Positions 26,392 through 34,748 are shown, numbered from the stretch's first letter. The stretch is DNA of 64,000 bases from Bacteroidota bacterium (GCA_039821555.1 JBCBNX010000006.1:124001-188000); one strand, 5' to 3'. Notes: generated by a model from the sequence alone, not told the origin. Numbers and translations: made by a program.

Positions 26392-27276
26392 ATGCCCAAC
26401 CTCGTCGTCCCCTTCACCAAGATGAACGGCGCGGGCAACGACTTCGTCGTGCTCGACAACCGGTTTCTGTTCTTCTCGGACGACGAGTTGGTGGCACTCG
26501 CGCAGCGGTACTGCCCCCGGCGCACAGGCGTCGGGGCGGACGGCCTCCTCGCGCTCAACGCGCCGGACGAGGAGGGGGCCGACTACCACATGCGCTACGT
26601 CAACGCCGACGGCTCGTGGGCGCGGATGTGCGGCAACGGCGCACGCTGTCTCGCCCGCTTCGCCCGCAGCGCTGGCATCGGGGAAGGCGAAGGCACCGCC
26701 ACGCTCACCTTCGACTCCGACGCGGGGCGCTACACCGCTGCGGTCCCCGAGCGCGTCGATGCGGCCGTGCGCCTCCACGTGCCGCCGCCGCGCGACTACG
26801 GCCGCCGCACCCTCGCTGATGGCACCGAGGTCGTCTACGTCTGGACGGGCACCGACCACGCGGTCGTCTTCGTGGACGACCTCGGCGCGGTAGACATTGC
26901 TACGCTCGGAGCTATGATTCGTCGCGACCCGGCGTTCGCCCCCGCTGGGGCCAACGCCAACTTCGTGGAGGTGAGCGAAAAAACCGCGCGGGCGAAAGTG
27001 GGCAACGTGCGCGTGCGGACGTTCGAGAAGGGCGTCGAGGGCGAGACGCTCGCCTGCGGGACGGGCGCCCTTGCAGCGGCAGTCGCCTCGCACCTGACCC
27101 GGCGCGTCCAGGCGACCTGGATCAACGTCGCGATGCCAGGTGGCACTCTTCAGGTCACCTTTCAACGCGGCGGCGCCTCGGAGCACAGCGGCATCCGAGA
27201 CCTCACCCTCAGTGGCCCCGCCGAAACCGTCTACCAGGGCACCCTCGACGTAGACGTATCGAGTCTCGGCAAATGA
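26392..27276 (+). CDS. dapF: Diaminopimelate epimerase
   Basis: 294 aa. It converts LL- to meso-diaminopimelate for lysine and peptidoglycan synthesis. Two catalytic Cys are visible: the first in MCGNGARCLARF and the second in TLACGTGALAA. The N-terminus VPFTKMNGAGNDFVVLDN is diagnostic and follows the ATG at 26392 by four codons, so this start is preferred over the in-frame start at 26305, whose extension would be repeat-encoded. It is followed by sufE 52 bp downstream on the same strand, so the two may be co-transcribed. Confidence 0.96.
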   Translation: MPNLVVPFTKMNGAGNDFVVLDNRFLFFSDDELVALAQRYCPRRTGVGADGLLALNAPDEEGADYHMRYVNADGSWARMCGNGARCLARFARSAGIGEGEGTATLTFDSDAGRYTAAVPERVDAAVRLHVPPPRDYGRRTLADGTEVVYVWTGTDHAVVFVDDLGAVDIATLGAMIRRDPAFAPAGANANFVEVSEKTARAKVGNVRVRTFEKGVEGETLACGTGALAAAVASHLTRRVQATWINVAMPGGTLQVTFQRGGASEHSGIRDLTLSGPAETVYQGTLDVDVSSLGK

Positions 27277-27328
27277 CGAGCCGGTAGCCTTCCCACGCCT
27301 CCGCACTCCCACACACCCCCACATTCGC

Positions 27329-27754
27329 ATGCTTCCCCCCGATCTCGCCACCTTCGTCGAAGAGAGTGCGTCGCTCGACAAGCTCACGCGCACGATGCTG
27401 CTCCTCGACTACGCCGACCGCCTCGGCACCTACCCCGACGACGCTCAGGACGAGCGGCACCGCGTGCGCGGCTGCACGTCGCTCGTCTACCTCCACGCCG
27501 ACTACGACGCCGACACCGACGCCATGCGCTACCACGGCTTCGCCGACGCCCAGATCGTCAAGGGCATGGTGGCGCTCCTGGTGCGCGGCCTCGACGGCTT
27601 GCCGCCGCGCCAGATCGTTGCCCTCGACCCGAGCTTTCTGAAGGACTCTGGCCTCACTGAAGCGCTTACCGCCACGCGCCAGGGCGGCCTGTTCAACATC
27701 CTCCGCCGCATGCAGGCCGAGGCCGAAGCGTTTACCGAGGCGACCAGTGAATAG
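27329..27754 (+). CDS. sufE: SufE-family cysteine desulfurase activator
   Basis: 141 aa, the normal SufE length. The acceptor Cys49 lies in RVRGCTSLVYL, equivalent to the VxGCxSxV motif that accepts persulfide sulfur from SufS, and a GLPPRQIVALDPSFL segment follows. It stimulates cysteine desulfuration and feeds Fe-S cluster assembly in the cytoplasm. No sufS or sufBCD is present in this window, so this sufE is unlinked. The leader just before the ATG is C-rich (27291-27328) with no Shine-Dalgarno sequence. Confidence 0.93.
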   Translation: MLPPDLATFVEESASLDKLTRTMLLLDYADRLGTYPDDAQDERHRVRGCTSLVYLHADYDADTDAMRYHGFADAQIVKGMVALLVRGLDGLPPRQIVALDPSFLKDSGLTEALTATRQGGLFNILRRMQAEAEAFTEATSE

Positions 27755-27975
27755 GGACTGGTGAATGGGGGAGGAGTGGCGAGGAGAAACTGAAGAGGGA
27801 AGAGCGGAGCGGTTCTTGGCGCGGCTGCCGAAGTCAGTTTGCTTCGTCCGCCGCACCGCTCGTATCCCCGGAACTGGGGAGGCGATGGTTGCACCAACCA
27901 GGCGAGGCCCTGCGTTTCTTGACGAGCGTGGTACCTTTCGCGCTGTTCCACCCCTTTGGACTTCCCCTTCCGACC

Positions 27976-29070
27976 ATGAAGCGATTTTCTCCCCTTGCCT
28001 TGCTCGCAGCGCTGACCCTGTGGGCGGCGTGCGGCACCCCTTCGCTGACCACCGACAACGTGGACCCGATGGCGAGCCTCCCCGACACCCTCGGCGCATG
28101 GCAGGGCGAGCGCCCAACCATCGAGGACCGCGCGGCGCTCGAGACGTACCGAGCCCAGCGCGCGGCCCTCTTCGCCGAGGGTACCGAAGATGTGTCCGGT
28201 GTCGAATTCATCACGCTGGATGTCGAGCGCATGACCGACGTCGATCTGCCCGGCTTCGCCGCGGAGGGCGATCCATCCGAGGCAACCTACGGGGGCATGG
28301 AGAGCGACCTTGGGCCGGTCGACCTCGACCTTGACATCGAGAAGCAGTCGAGCCGCGCCATCTTCGGGCGCGACGACCGCGGTATCCCTGAGTTCGCGGC
28401 ACCCTACAGCCGCATCGGCCGACTCATCACCGAGGGCGGCACCTGCACCGCGGCGCTCGTTGGGCCGCGCCACATCCTCACGGCCGCGCACTGCTACGGC
28501 CGCAAGCCCGACGGCGGCCTCACCAACGCCATCTTCGTCCCGCTCTACGACCAGGGCGGCACGCCGCTCGACACCTACGCGACCGTCGTCTCGACCTACG
28601 CCGAGGCCGTCCCGCCGCGCACGGCCAATTCGGAGGACTTCGCGATCAGCATCCTCGACAAGCCGCTCGGCAACGAACTCGGCTACTTCGGCCTCCGGTC
28701 GATCGAGGACGAGTGGATGGTGCCCGTCGCGGGCAAGTCGGCCCCTGAGTTCGCCGCCGTGGGCTACTCCGGCGACTGGTACGACGGCGAGCGCATGGGC
28801 GCCGACTGGGGCACGCAGTTTTACGGCCGCATGGGCGGCGACCGCACCGTAGTTGCGCACGACGGCGACACCACGCCCGGCGCGTCCGGTGGTCCCGTGC
28901 TCGGCTACTTCCCGAAGGCGGGCTGGCAGATCGTCGGCATCATCGTCGCTGGGCCGGCCGAGCGCTTCCTCCCGATGGAAGAGATCCTCCAAGGCCGCTC
29001 GGCCAACTGGCTCGTAGACGTCGAGCGCTTCGCAGGCGTCGTCGCGGAGATGCGCCAGCGCTACCCGTAA
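27976..29070 (+). CDS. Trypsin-fold serine protease lipoprotein
   Basis: 364 aa from ATG 27976, which starts a lipoprotein signal with LWAAC (Cys19). After a 120-residue pro-like region, the chymotrypsin-fold domain shows the full triad: His172 in LTAAHC, Asp221 in SEDFAISIL and Ser304 in TPGASGGPVL. The TPGxSGGP context and single domain resemble V8/glutamyl-endopeptidase-like proteases (S1B). There is no PDZ domain, so it is not DegP. It should act outside the cytoplasm, tethered to a membrane. It stands alone; a C-rich leader precedes the start. Confidence 0.88.
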   Translation: MKRFSPLALLAALTLWAACGTPSLTTDNVDPMASLPDTLGAWQGERPTIEDRAALETYRAQRAALFAEGTEDVSGVEFITLDVERMTDVDLPGFAAEGDPSEATYGGMESDLGPVDLDLDIEKQSSRAIFGRDDRGIPEFAAPYSRIGRLITEGGTCTAALVGPRHILTAAHCYGRKPDGGLTNAIFVPLYDQGGTPLDTYATVVSTYAEAVPPRTANSEDFAISILDKPLGNELGYFGLRSIEDEWMVPVAGKSAPEFAAVGYSGDWYDGERMGADWGTQFYGRMGGDRTVVAHDGDTTPGASGGPVLGYFPKAGWQIVGIIVAGPAERFLPMEEILQGRSANWLVDVERFAGVVAEMRQRYP

Positions 29071-29095
29071 GCATCCCCTCGGCTCTCTACGGCGA

Positions 29096-29137
29096 CAAAA
29101 AACAGAGGCGGCAGCAGGCTTTGCGCTTGCTGCCGCT
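29096..29137 (-). terminator. Intrinsic terminator between protease and Cys-rich gene
   Basis: GGCGGCAGCA (29107-29116) pairs with TGCTGCCGCT (29128-29137) over nine of ten positions. On the minus strand the stem is followed by a T run (29103-29098). It ends the small gene at 29162-29452 and may help stop the convergent protease gene. Confidence 0.85.
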
Positions 29138-29161
29138 TCCGTCGTTCTGGCCTGCGTCGTG

Positions 29162-29452
29162 CTAGGCCGTGGGCAGCGGGCGGACGGGTTCGGCTTCCCA
29201 GACGCCCCGACGGATATAGCCCGCCACCATCGCCTTGGGCCACGACTTGTAGCGGACGGGCGGAGGATAGTCCACCACGGCCTCGTCTTCGGTCACCCAC
29301 TCGAAGTAGACCGCCACCGAGTCTTCGAAGAGCACGCCCAGCACACAGCCCTTTCCACAGAGGAGATACTTGTAGGAGGTCGCCGCGCTCGGGCGCTCGG
29401 TGAGCGTCAGGGAGGCGGGGCAGGCCTTGCAGAAGGTGTCGAAGCAGGACAT
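29162..29452 (-). CDS. Small Cys-containing cytoplasmic protein of unknown function
   Basis: 96 aa, no signal peptide. The N-terminus has Cys3, Cys8 and Cys11 (MSCFDTFCKACPAS) and the middle has LLCGKGCVLGVLF, so five Cys in total with one CxxC and one CxxxC: a likely zinc or Fe-S site. The second half has an aromatic, acidic stretch (AVYFEWVTEDEAVVDYPPP). A clear terminator follows on the same strand, supporting a real single-gene unit. No family recognised. Confidence 0.6.
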   Translation of the reverse strand: MSCFDTFCKACPASLTLTERPSAATSYKYLLCGKGCVLGVLFEDSVAVYFEWVTEDEAVVDYPPPVRYKSWPKAMVAGYIRRGVWEAEPVRPLPTA

Positions 29453-29569
29453 GCGGTCGGAGCACTTTATCTAGACTGGGTCTAATGTAGTGTGCCGACC
29501 AGCCAATTGCACGTCGGCTGTGCAAAGCGCCGGTGAGGATCGCGTGCGGAGCCGAGGGAGCGCACGCGA

Positions 29570-30865
29570 TCAGCGCACAAGCACAACCCTGGTCGTTCGT
29601 ACTGCGCCATCGGTCCGGAGGTGCACGACGTACACTCCTGCCGGAAGTGCGCGGCCTGACCAAACGTGTTCGTGTAGCCCCGCGCGGTGTGGTCCCTGAG
29701 CGAGGCTGGCGACATGGCGTCCGAGCGCGTCGAATACGTCGAGGGCGGCCATGGTCGGACGGGCGACTGTGTAGGCGAGCGTGACAGAGCCCGAAGCCGG
29801 GGAGGGATAGGCCGCGGTGAAACGCGTACGGCGGTCCGGGGCGCTGCCCTCGTTGCCGGTGTAGCGCGCCAAGATCTCGTCGACGCTGTTGCAGCCGGTG
29901 GCGTTGTCCCGGATGTCGGTCGTACCCAGCAGGCCTTCCCCGCTGAGGATCGGTCCGAGCCCGCGCGCACAGCCGTCCAGCAGAGGGTTGGCGGTCACGA
30001 GAAGGTCGTTGCCGATCGAGGCGACGGCCTGCAGCGCGTCAACCTCGGCGAGCACGGCGTTGGCTCGGAGGTCGATGTTCCGGACGACCGAGACGAGCCG
30101 CTCCAAGCCGTCGAGGCTCGTCAGGGCCGCGTTGCCCGCGATGGTGAGTGTGAAGGCGACGGTGGCGAGGTCGCCGAGGCCCGCGAGGCTGACGAGCGCG
30201 TCGTTGTCGCTGATGACGAGCGTACGCCCGACCGCCGCGAGACCGCGCAGCCCGTCGAGGTTCGTCAGCGCCGGGTTGCCCGCGATGAGCACGCTCGACC
30301 CGATGCTTGACGGGGCCGCGAAGCCGTCGAGCGTAGCCAGCCGGTCGTTGTCTTCGATGAAGAGGCCGCCGCCGATGGCTTCAAGGCCGCCTAGGCTATC
30401 AAAGTTGGTGAGTCGGTCGTTGTTGCGGACCGCGAGGCTCACGCCGATGCTAGCGAGGGCATCCAGGCCGCGCAAGCTCAGTAGTGCGCTGTTGTCCTGG
30501 ATCGTCAGCGACCGGCCGACCCGCAGGAGCGCGCCCAGTCCCTCGATGTTGGCAAGGGCCTCGTTACGGACGATCGCGGCGAACCGCCCGATTTCGGTGA
30601 GGTTGTCGAGACCGTCGAGGCTCGTGAGCGCCTCGGTGTCCTTGATCGAGAGCGCCCCGCCGATCCGCTCCAGCCCCCGGAGCCCAGCGAGACTCTGAAG
30701 TGGCGTTGTGCCGTCCTCGATGGTGAGGGTGCCCTCGACCTCCGCGCAAGCAAAGGCGTCGATCTCCGCCTGCGAGGTCAGCGTCACGTCGCCAGCGCAG
30801 GCCTGGGCCAGCACGCCTGGTGCTGTCAGGAGCAGAGATAACGAGAGGATGAGACGAGCGGCCAC
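29570..30865 (-). CDS. Surface protein with receptor-L-like repeats and type IX-like sorting domain
   Basis: 431 aa from GTG 30865, which directly begins a signal peptide ending GVLAQ. Residues 25-335 are about eleven irregular repeats of roughly 24 residues of the form L-x-I-x-x-N-x-x-L-x-x-L-x-G-L-x-x-L-x-x-I-G. This is the parallel beta-solenoid seen in receptor L-domains and fungal Ecm33-like walls. The C-terminal 85 residues form a T9SS-type sorting module (YPSPASGSVTLAYTV, FDALGRHVASL, LPAGVYVVHL, basic end). It is expected at the cell surface, with a binding or adhesion role inferred from the solenoid. Confidence 0.8.
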   Translation of the reverse strand: MAARLILSLSLLLTAPGVLAQACAGDVTLTSQAEIDAFACAEVEGTLTIEDGTTPLQSLAGLRGLERIGGALSIKDTEALTSLDGLDNLTEIGRFAAIVRNEALANIEGLGALLRVGRSLTIQDNSALLSLRGLDALASIGVSLAVRNNDRLTNFDSLGGLEAIGGGLFIEDNDRLATLDGFAAPSSIGSSVLIAGNPALTNLDGLRGLAAVGRTLVISDNDALVSLAGLGDLATVAFTLTIAGNAALTSLDGLERLVSVVRNIDLRANAVLAEVDALQAVASIGNDLLVTANPLLDGCARGLGPILSGEGLLGTTDIRDNATGCNSVDEILARYTGNEGSAPDRRTRFTAAYPSPASGSVTLAYTVARPTMAALDVFDALGRHVASLAQGPHRAGLHEHVWSGRALPAGVYVVHLRTDGAVRTTRVVLVR

Positions 30866-31001
30866 GGTTTCGGCTGGAAGGCGAGAGGCTCCAAGAACGC
30901 ACCCAGCCAAGCGTAGGTCAACGGCCGAGGCGCATCCATATGGCGGGGCGCTCGTAGGTTCGGGCCGCCCGGTTCCTGTTCCACCCCACGACCCCGCCCG
31001 C

Positions 31002-31937
31002 GTGACTCCTGCCGCCATCGAGACCCTCGGCCTCGCCAAGACCTACGGCAGCCGCTTCGGCACGCGCGTCGAGGCGCTCAAGCCGCTCGACCTCTCCGTG
31101 TCCGTGGGCAGCATCTTCGGCTTGCTCGGCCCCAACGGCGCGGGCAAGACGACGCTCGTGAAGCTGCTCCTTGGCATCGCACACCCGACGGCGGGGAGCG
31201 CCACGCTGATGGGCCGCGCCATCGACGACGCTGAGGCACGCCGAGCGGTGGGTTTCCTCCCCGAGAACCACCGCTTCCCGGACTACCTCACCGCGCGCCA
31301 GGCGATGGACCTCTACGGCCGCATGTCGGGCCTAAGCGACACCGCTGCTCGCTCGATGCGCGCTGACGAGTTGCTCGCCCGCGTCCGCCTCACAAAGGCT
31401 GCCGACCGCCGGATCAAGACGTTCTCGAAGGGCATGATGCAGCGCCTCGGCATCGCGCAGGCGCTCCTCCACGAGCCCACGTTGCTCTTCCTCGACGAGC
31501 CCACCGACGGCGTCGATCCGGTCGGGCGGCGCGAGATCCGCGACCTCATGCTCGAATTGCGCGCCGAGGGCATGACCATCTTCCTCAACTCGCACCTGCT
31601 CAGCGAGGTCGAGCAGGTCTGCACGCAGGTCGCCATCCTCAAAGACGGCACGCTGGCCCGCCTCGGCACCGTGGAGGATCTCACCACGCAAGCCCGCCGC
31701 TTCCGCCTCCGTGCCACGCCGCTGCCCGACGCGCTCCGCACCGACCTCGGTGGCGTCCTCCATCCGAGCGACGAGCCGCCCACCAGCGACCTAGCCACGT
31801 ACGTCCTCCACGTGGACGACCGCGCGCACCTCAACGCGCTTCTCGACCGCCTCCGCGCCGCCGGCGTCGAGATCGAAGCCGTGCAGCCCCTCAAGCAATC
31901 CCTGGAGGACTATTTCATCGAAGTCGTGACGGAGTGA
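31002..31937 (+). CDS. ABC transporter ATP-binding protein (ABC-2 type partner)
   Basis: 311 aa from GTG 31002. Walker A is GPNGAGKTT, the signature is FSKGMMQRLG, Walker B is LLFLDEPTDGVDP, and the switch His is in LNSHLLSEVEQVC. The C-terminal 80 residues form the extra domain common in the DrrA/NatA/CcmA-like group. It energises the multi-pass permease encoded 117 bp downstream. Substrates of this class range from drugs to lipids and envelope precursors and cannot be told here. In-frame sequence upstream of 31002 overlaps the leader of the divergent surface-protein gene and is not family-like. Confidence 0.93.
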   Translation: MTPAAIETLGLAKTYGSRFGTRVEALKPLDLSVSVGSIFGLLGPNGAGKTTLVKLLLGIAHPTAGSATLMGRAIDDAEARRAVGFLPENHRFPDYLTARQAMDLYGRMSGLSDTAARSMRADELLARVRLTKAADRRIKTFSKGMMQRLGIAQALLHEPTLLFLDEPTDGVDPVGRREIRDLMLELRAEGMTIFLNSHLLSEVEQVCTQVAILKDGTLARLGTVEDLTTQARRFRLRATPLPDALRTDLGGVLHPSDEPPTSDLATYVLHVDDRAHLNALLDRLRAAGVEIEAVQPLKQSLEDYFIEVVTE

Positions 31938-32054
31938 CGAGGTGGATGAGTGCTGCTGTGCGGCGGTGTTGCTGTGCGGCCGTGCCCTCTGGAATGACTA
32001 CCGATATCGCCCTCATCCACCGCAAAACGGCCTCACGGCGACACCGCAACACTC

Positions 32055-32897
32055 ATGATTGGACTTCTCCTACTCACCCTGCGCGAGTTGCGCGCCAAGT
32101 GGATCGTCGTCGGGCTCTTCGGCGTGGCGACGGTGCTCTGGGTGCTGCTGGCTTCGCTGCTCAACCTCGACGTGGTGGACGGCACGCTCGCCGGGATGCG
32201 GGTCGCGGGCGGCACCGTGTCGATGGAGGGGGGTGGGCCACAGGAGTTGGCGGGCTTTTCGGCGCTGCAGCAGGTCGTGATCGTCGTCGAGACGGGCGTG
32301 GCGGGCGGGGCCTACTGGCTCGGCATCCTGCTCGCCCTCTTCGCCACAGGCGCGCTCGTGACCAGCCTCATGGAGCGCGGCCAGATCGACCTCACGCTCT
32401 CGAAGCCGCTCAGCCGCACGCAGGTCCTCGGCGGGCGCGTGCTCGGCGTCTGGGGCGCGATGCTGGTGCTCTTCGCCTACCTCTTCGTGATGGTGTGGAT
32501 CGTGATGGCGTTTAAGAGCGAGATCTGGAACCCGCGCTTCCTGCTCACCATCGGCATCGTGTTTGGCATGTTCGTGACGATGTACAGCGTCACGACGCTC
32601 GTGAGTGTGATCTCGGGCTCCACGGCGCTCGCGCTGATCGTGACCTACGGCGTGCTCTTCGCGTCGCTGCCGCTCGGCGCGCACTCCCAACTCGCGCCGG
32701 TCCTGTCGCCCGGCTTCCGCGAAGTCTACCTCGCGGCCTACCACGTGCTCCCGAAGTTTCCCGAGGTGACCGGCATCGTCGGCCGCTTCACGCTGCGCCA
32801 GGAGATCCCGACGTGGTACCCGTTCCTCTCGTCACTCGGCTTCGGCGCGGTGTGCTACGGGATCGCGTTCTGGCGATTCAGCCGAAAGGATTTTTGA
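32055..32897 (+). CDS. ABC-2 type permease
   Basis: 280 aa with six hydrophobic helices: about residues 15-38, 85-110, 135-158, 168-190, 192-212 and 255-275. The LSKPLSRTQVLGGR coupling segment between helices 2 and 3 matches ABC-2 permeases of the NosY/CcmB-like group. It pairs with the ATPase gene upstream. The leader directly before the ATG is C-rich, CACCGCAACACTC, and is nearly the same as that before uppP (CACACCGCAACACCCT), though the genes are unrelated. Confidence 0.88.
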   Translation: MIGLLLLTLRELRAKWIVVGLFGVATVLWVLLASLLNLDVVDGTLAGMRVAGGTVSMEGGGPQELAGFSALQQVVIVVETGVAGGAYWLGILLALFATGALVTSLMERGQIDLTLSKPLSRTQVLGGRVLGVWGAMLVLFAYLFVMVWIVMAFKSEIWNPRFLLTIGIVFGMFVTMYSVTTLVSVISGSTALALIVTYGVLFASLPLGAHSQLAPVLSPGFREVYLAAYHVLPKFPEVTGIVGRFTLRQEIPTWYPFLSSLGFGAVCYGIAFWRFSRKDF

Positions 32898-32933
32898 TTT
32901 TCGATGTGGAATTTGCGAGTAGGAATCCTGTAC

Positions 32934-32975
32934 ATCATCCATCGTACATCGCCGATCGGAAATCACACATCCACC
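32934..32975. repeat. 7-nt-phased ATC array at a convergent gene end
   Basis: Six units begin with ATC at exact 7-nt spacing: 32934, 32941, 32948, 32955, 32962 and 32969. A looser phased stretch with GATTTTC GATGTGG precedes it at 32896. The array covers the stop codon of the gene at 32963-33568. Confidence 0.85.
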
Positions 32976-33568
32976 TGCCCGAACGTGACGATCACGTCGG
33001 CAATCTCGATGCCAGTCTGCTGCATGATGCCCTGGAGGTAGCCCTTCAGCGATGCTTCGCACTCTTGTTGCACGGCGGGGTCCGTTTCGAGCTTGTCCTC
33101 GCCGAAGTCCTCCAGCCGCTCGGTGAGGTACTCCAGGATCTCGACGGCCTCGGCCTCTTCGTTGACGAGCAGCCCGCGTCGCGGGTAGGTCACCTCGGAG
33201 CTGTTCACGATGGGCTTCTGCACCCGGATCGGTGGCGCGTCGAAGCGGAGCACCTGCGCGCTCTCCCTCTGCCCATCGTTGGGGCTGTCGGTTGGGATGA
33301 GCGCCATGCTGTAGCCGTCGTTGCGGAAGTCGAGGAAGTACTTGTACGTCACGTTCGCGTCCACGCGGATCTCGGCGTCGGACTTCAGGAACACGAACGC
33401 GCGCTCGCTGACCGTCTCGGTGAACGTCACGTCGAGGATCACTTCCGCAAGGTTGAGTTCGGTGAGCGGTGCCACATCCTCGACGCCAAGCGTGCGGACG
33501 AGCCGCTCCTGCTTCTTGCACCCGACGAGGAGCAGCGGGAGCACGAGGACGAAGACTACGAGGCGCAT
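32963..33568 (-). CDS. Lipoprotein, possibly DUF4230-like
   Basis: 201 aa from ATG 33568. The signal peptide carries lipobox LLVGC (Cys17). The mature part has alternating beta strands (VDANVTYKYFLDF, IRVQKPIVNSSEVTYPRRG) then a long acidic helix pair (EAVEILEYLTERLEDFGED ... QQECEASLKGYLQGIMQQTG) and a final beta strand. This beta-then-helix plan with a membrane anchor recalls DUF4230/SPFH-like extracytoplasmic proteins, but the match is weak. It follows the VOC gene on the same strand, separated by an intrinsic terminator, so it is probably its own unit. Confidence 0.6.
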   Translation of the reverse strand: MRLVVFVLVLPLLLVGCKKQERLVRTLGVEDVAPLTELNLAEVILDVTFTETVSERAFVFLKSDAEIRVDANVTYKYFLDFRNDGYSMALIPTDSPNDGQRESAQVLRFDAPPIRVQKPIVNSSEVTYPRRGLLVNEEAEAVEILEYLTERLEDFGEDKLETDPAVQQECEASLKGYLQGIMQQTGIEIADVIVTFGQVDV

Positions 33569-33603
33569 GGGAGCGGGTGGTGGGCGAACGGGGGAGCACC
33601 CCG

Positions 33604-33653
33604 AAAAAACGGCGCTGCCGGGGGCCCGCACAAGCGGTTTCCAGCAGCGCCGT
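33604..33653 (-). terminator. Intrinsic terminator of the VOC gene
   Basis: Perfect 10-bp arms ACGGCGCTGC (33609-33618) and GCAGCGCCGT (33644-33653). On the minus strand six T residues follow (33609-33604). The loop of 25 nt has further GC pairing potential. Confidence 0.9.
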
Positions 33654-33683
33654 CGATTTCGGCGGTCGATGGCCTTCCGGCGC

Positions 33684-34154
33684 CTACGCCATTGCGGCCA
33701 GGGCTTCCTGCATCTGCTCCGGCGTGACCTCGCGGACGTGGGTGGCAACCTCCCACACGTGCCCGAATGGGTCGATGAGCTTGCCGTAGCGGTCGCCCCA
33801 GAACTGGTCCTCGACCGGCATCAGCATGCGCGCACCGAGATCGAGCGCCTTGGCGAACGTAGCGTCCACGTCCTCGACGTAGACGTGTAGGGCTACCGAA
33901 GCCGTACCCCGTGCCGGGTCCGGCGCGGACTTGCTGCCGTACTCGGGGAAGTCGTCGGCCAGGAACACCTGCGCGCCGCCGATCTCAAACGCAGCGTGCA
34001 TCAGGCGCCCGTCGGGCCCCGGCATGCGCATCAGTTCGGTGGCGCCGAAGACTTCGGTGTAGAACGCGAGAGCGCGATCGGCCCCCTTCACGACGAGGTG
34101 CGGCGCGACGACGCTGACGCCTTCAGGGATGGGCTGGACGGAGGACATGGACAT
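33684..34154 (-). CDS. VOC-family (PhnB/glyoxalase-like) protein
   Basis: 156 aa. Two beta-alpha-beta-beta-beta halves: VAPHLVVKGADRALAFYTEVFGA ... HAAFEIGGAQVFLAD and ALHVYVEDVDATFAKALDLGARMLMPVEDQFWGDRYGKLIDPFGHVWEVATH. The DPFGHxW segment and the paired halves are typical of PhnB/YdhR-like VOC proteins. Metal ligands may include the first-half His (LMHAAF) and the C-terminal Glu/His. Its function may be dioxygenase-like, isomerase or binding; unknown. It ends at a strong terminator, and its upstream region holds two palindromes. Confidence 0.85.
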   Translation of the reverse strand: MSMSSVQPIPEGVSVVAPHLVVKGADRALAFYTEVFGATELMRMPGPDGRLMHAAFEIGGAQVFLADDFPEYGSKSAPDPARGTASVALHVYVEDVDATFAKALDLGARMLMPVEDQFWGDRYGKLIDPFGHVWEVATHVREVTPEQMQEALAAMA

Positions 34155-34234
34155 GGAAACACCTCAGGGAATATTGGTGAGAGTTGACTCGCCGCCTGAT
34201 GGGCGACGCCCGCAGGGGCAACATCCCGCCTTGT

Positions 34235-34254
34235 GGTGACACCTCTGTGTCACC
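34235..34254. promoter_or_regulatory. Perfect inverted repeat GGTGACAC-N4-GTGTCACC
   Basis: Two 8-bp arms with a 4-bp centre lie between osmC-like and VOC genes. It could be a dimeric regulator site for the VOC gene or, as RNA, a hairpin behind the osmC-like gene. No T run follows. Confidence 0.5.
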
Positions 34255-34258
34255 GTTG

Positions 34259-34275
34259 AAATACCTGAGGTATTT
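34259..34275. promoter_or_regulatory. AT-rich palindrome AAATACCT-G-AGGTATTT
   Basis: Perfect 8-bp arms around one base, unusually AT-rich for this DNA. It sits 5 bp from the end of the osmC-like gene and about 105 bp upstream of the VOC start. A related sequence, AAACACCTCAGGGAATATT, occurs at 34158-34176 next to the VOC start. The shape is like MarR/OhrR-type operators, which often control OsmC-family genes; this is inference. Confidence 0.5.
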
Positions 34276-34279
34276 GTGT

Positions 34280-34714
34280 TTAGGTGTTGGCTAGGTCGAC
34301 CTCGTGACGCTCGCTGTTGACCTCGCATGAGGCCGTGATCGTGGCCGTCTTTTCGAGCAGCTTCGAGACGGAGCAGTACTTCTCCAGGCTCAGCTTCACC
34401 GCACGCACGACCTTCATCGCGTCGAGGTCGCCCGTGAGGACATAGTGCACGTGGAGCGCGGTAAATTCCGAGTAGGTGCCCTTCTTCTCGCGCGCGGCGT
34501 TCACGTCGGCGGCGAAGGAGGCGATGGGCTGGCGGCCCTTTTCGAGGATGTCCACGATGTCGATGCCGCTACAGGCGCCCATCGCCATCGCGAGCAACTG
34601 CATCGGGCTCGCGGCCTGCGCGCCCTCGCTCGCCCCGTCCATCTCAACAACGTGGCCGGCCTCGTTGGTGCCTCGAAAATGAAAGCCCGCGACGCGCTCG
34701 ATGTGGTAGGTCAT
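34280..34714 (-). CDS. OsmC/Ohr-family peroxide-reactive protein
   Basis: 144 aa, normal for the family. Both reactive Cys are present: Cys48 in AMGACSGIDIVDILEKGR and Cys114 in KYCSVSKLLEKTA. OsmC-like proteins reduce organic hydroperoxides using these two thiols in the cytoplasm; the YhfA-type subgroup shares the short C-S-V-S block seen here. It starts 34 bp after the zwf stop on the same strand. Coupling to zwf (NADPH supply) suggests a shared oxidative stress role, which is inference. Confidence 0.88.
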   Translation of the reverse strand: MTYHIERVAGFHFRGTNEAGHVVEMDGASEGAQAASPMQLLAMAMGACSGIDIVDILEKGRQPIASFAADVNAAREKKGTYSEFTALHVHYVLTGDLDAMKVVRAVKLSLEKYCSVSKLLEKTATITASCEVNSERHEVDLANT

Positions 34715-34748
34715 AGCAGCAAATGAATGGAGGCGATTGCGAGCGGTC

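Noticed and set aside
25672..27393. Long minus-strand reading frame opposite dapF and phoH
   Set aside because: It is an antisense and out-of-frame shadow produced by high GC; Arg-rich with no family features, whereas dapF and PhoH motifs are unequivocal.
27529..28992. Long minus-strand reading frame opposite the serine protease
   Set aside because: The protease on the plus strand has a full catalytic triad and signal peptide; the antisense frame has no recognisable domain.
29061..29663. 200-codon minus-strand frame over the small Cys-rich gene
   Set aside because: It is Arg-rich and out of frame with the Cys-containing product at 29162-29452, which has a proper terminator.
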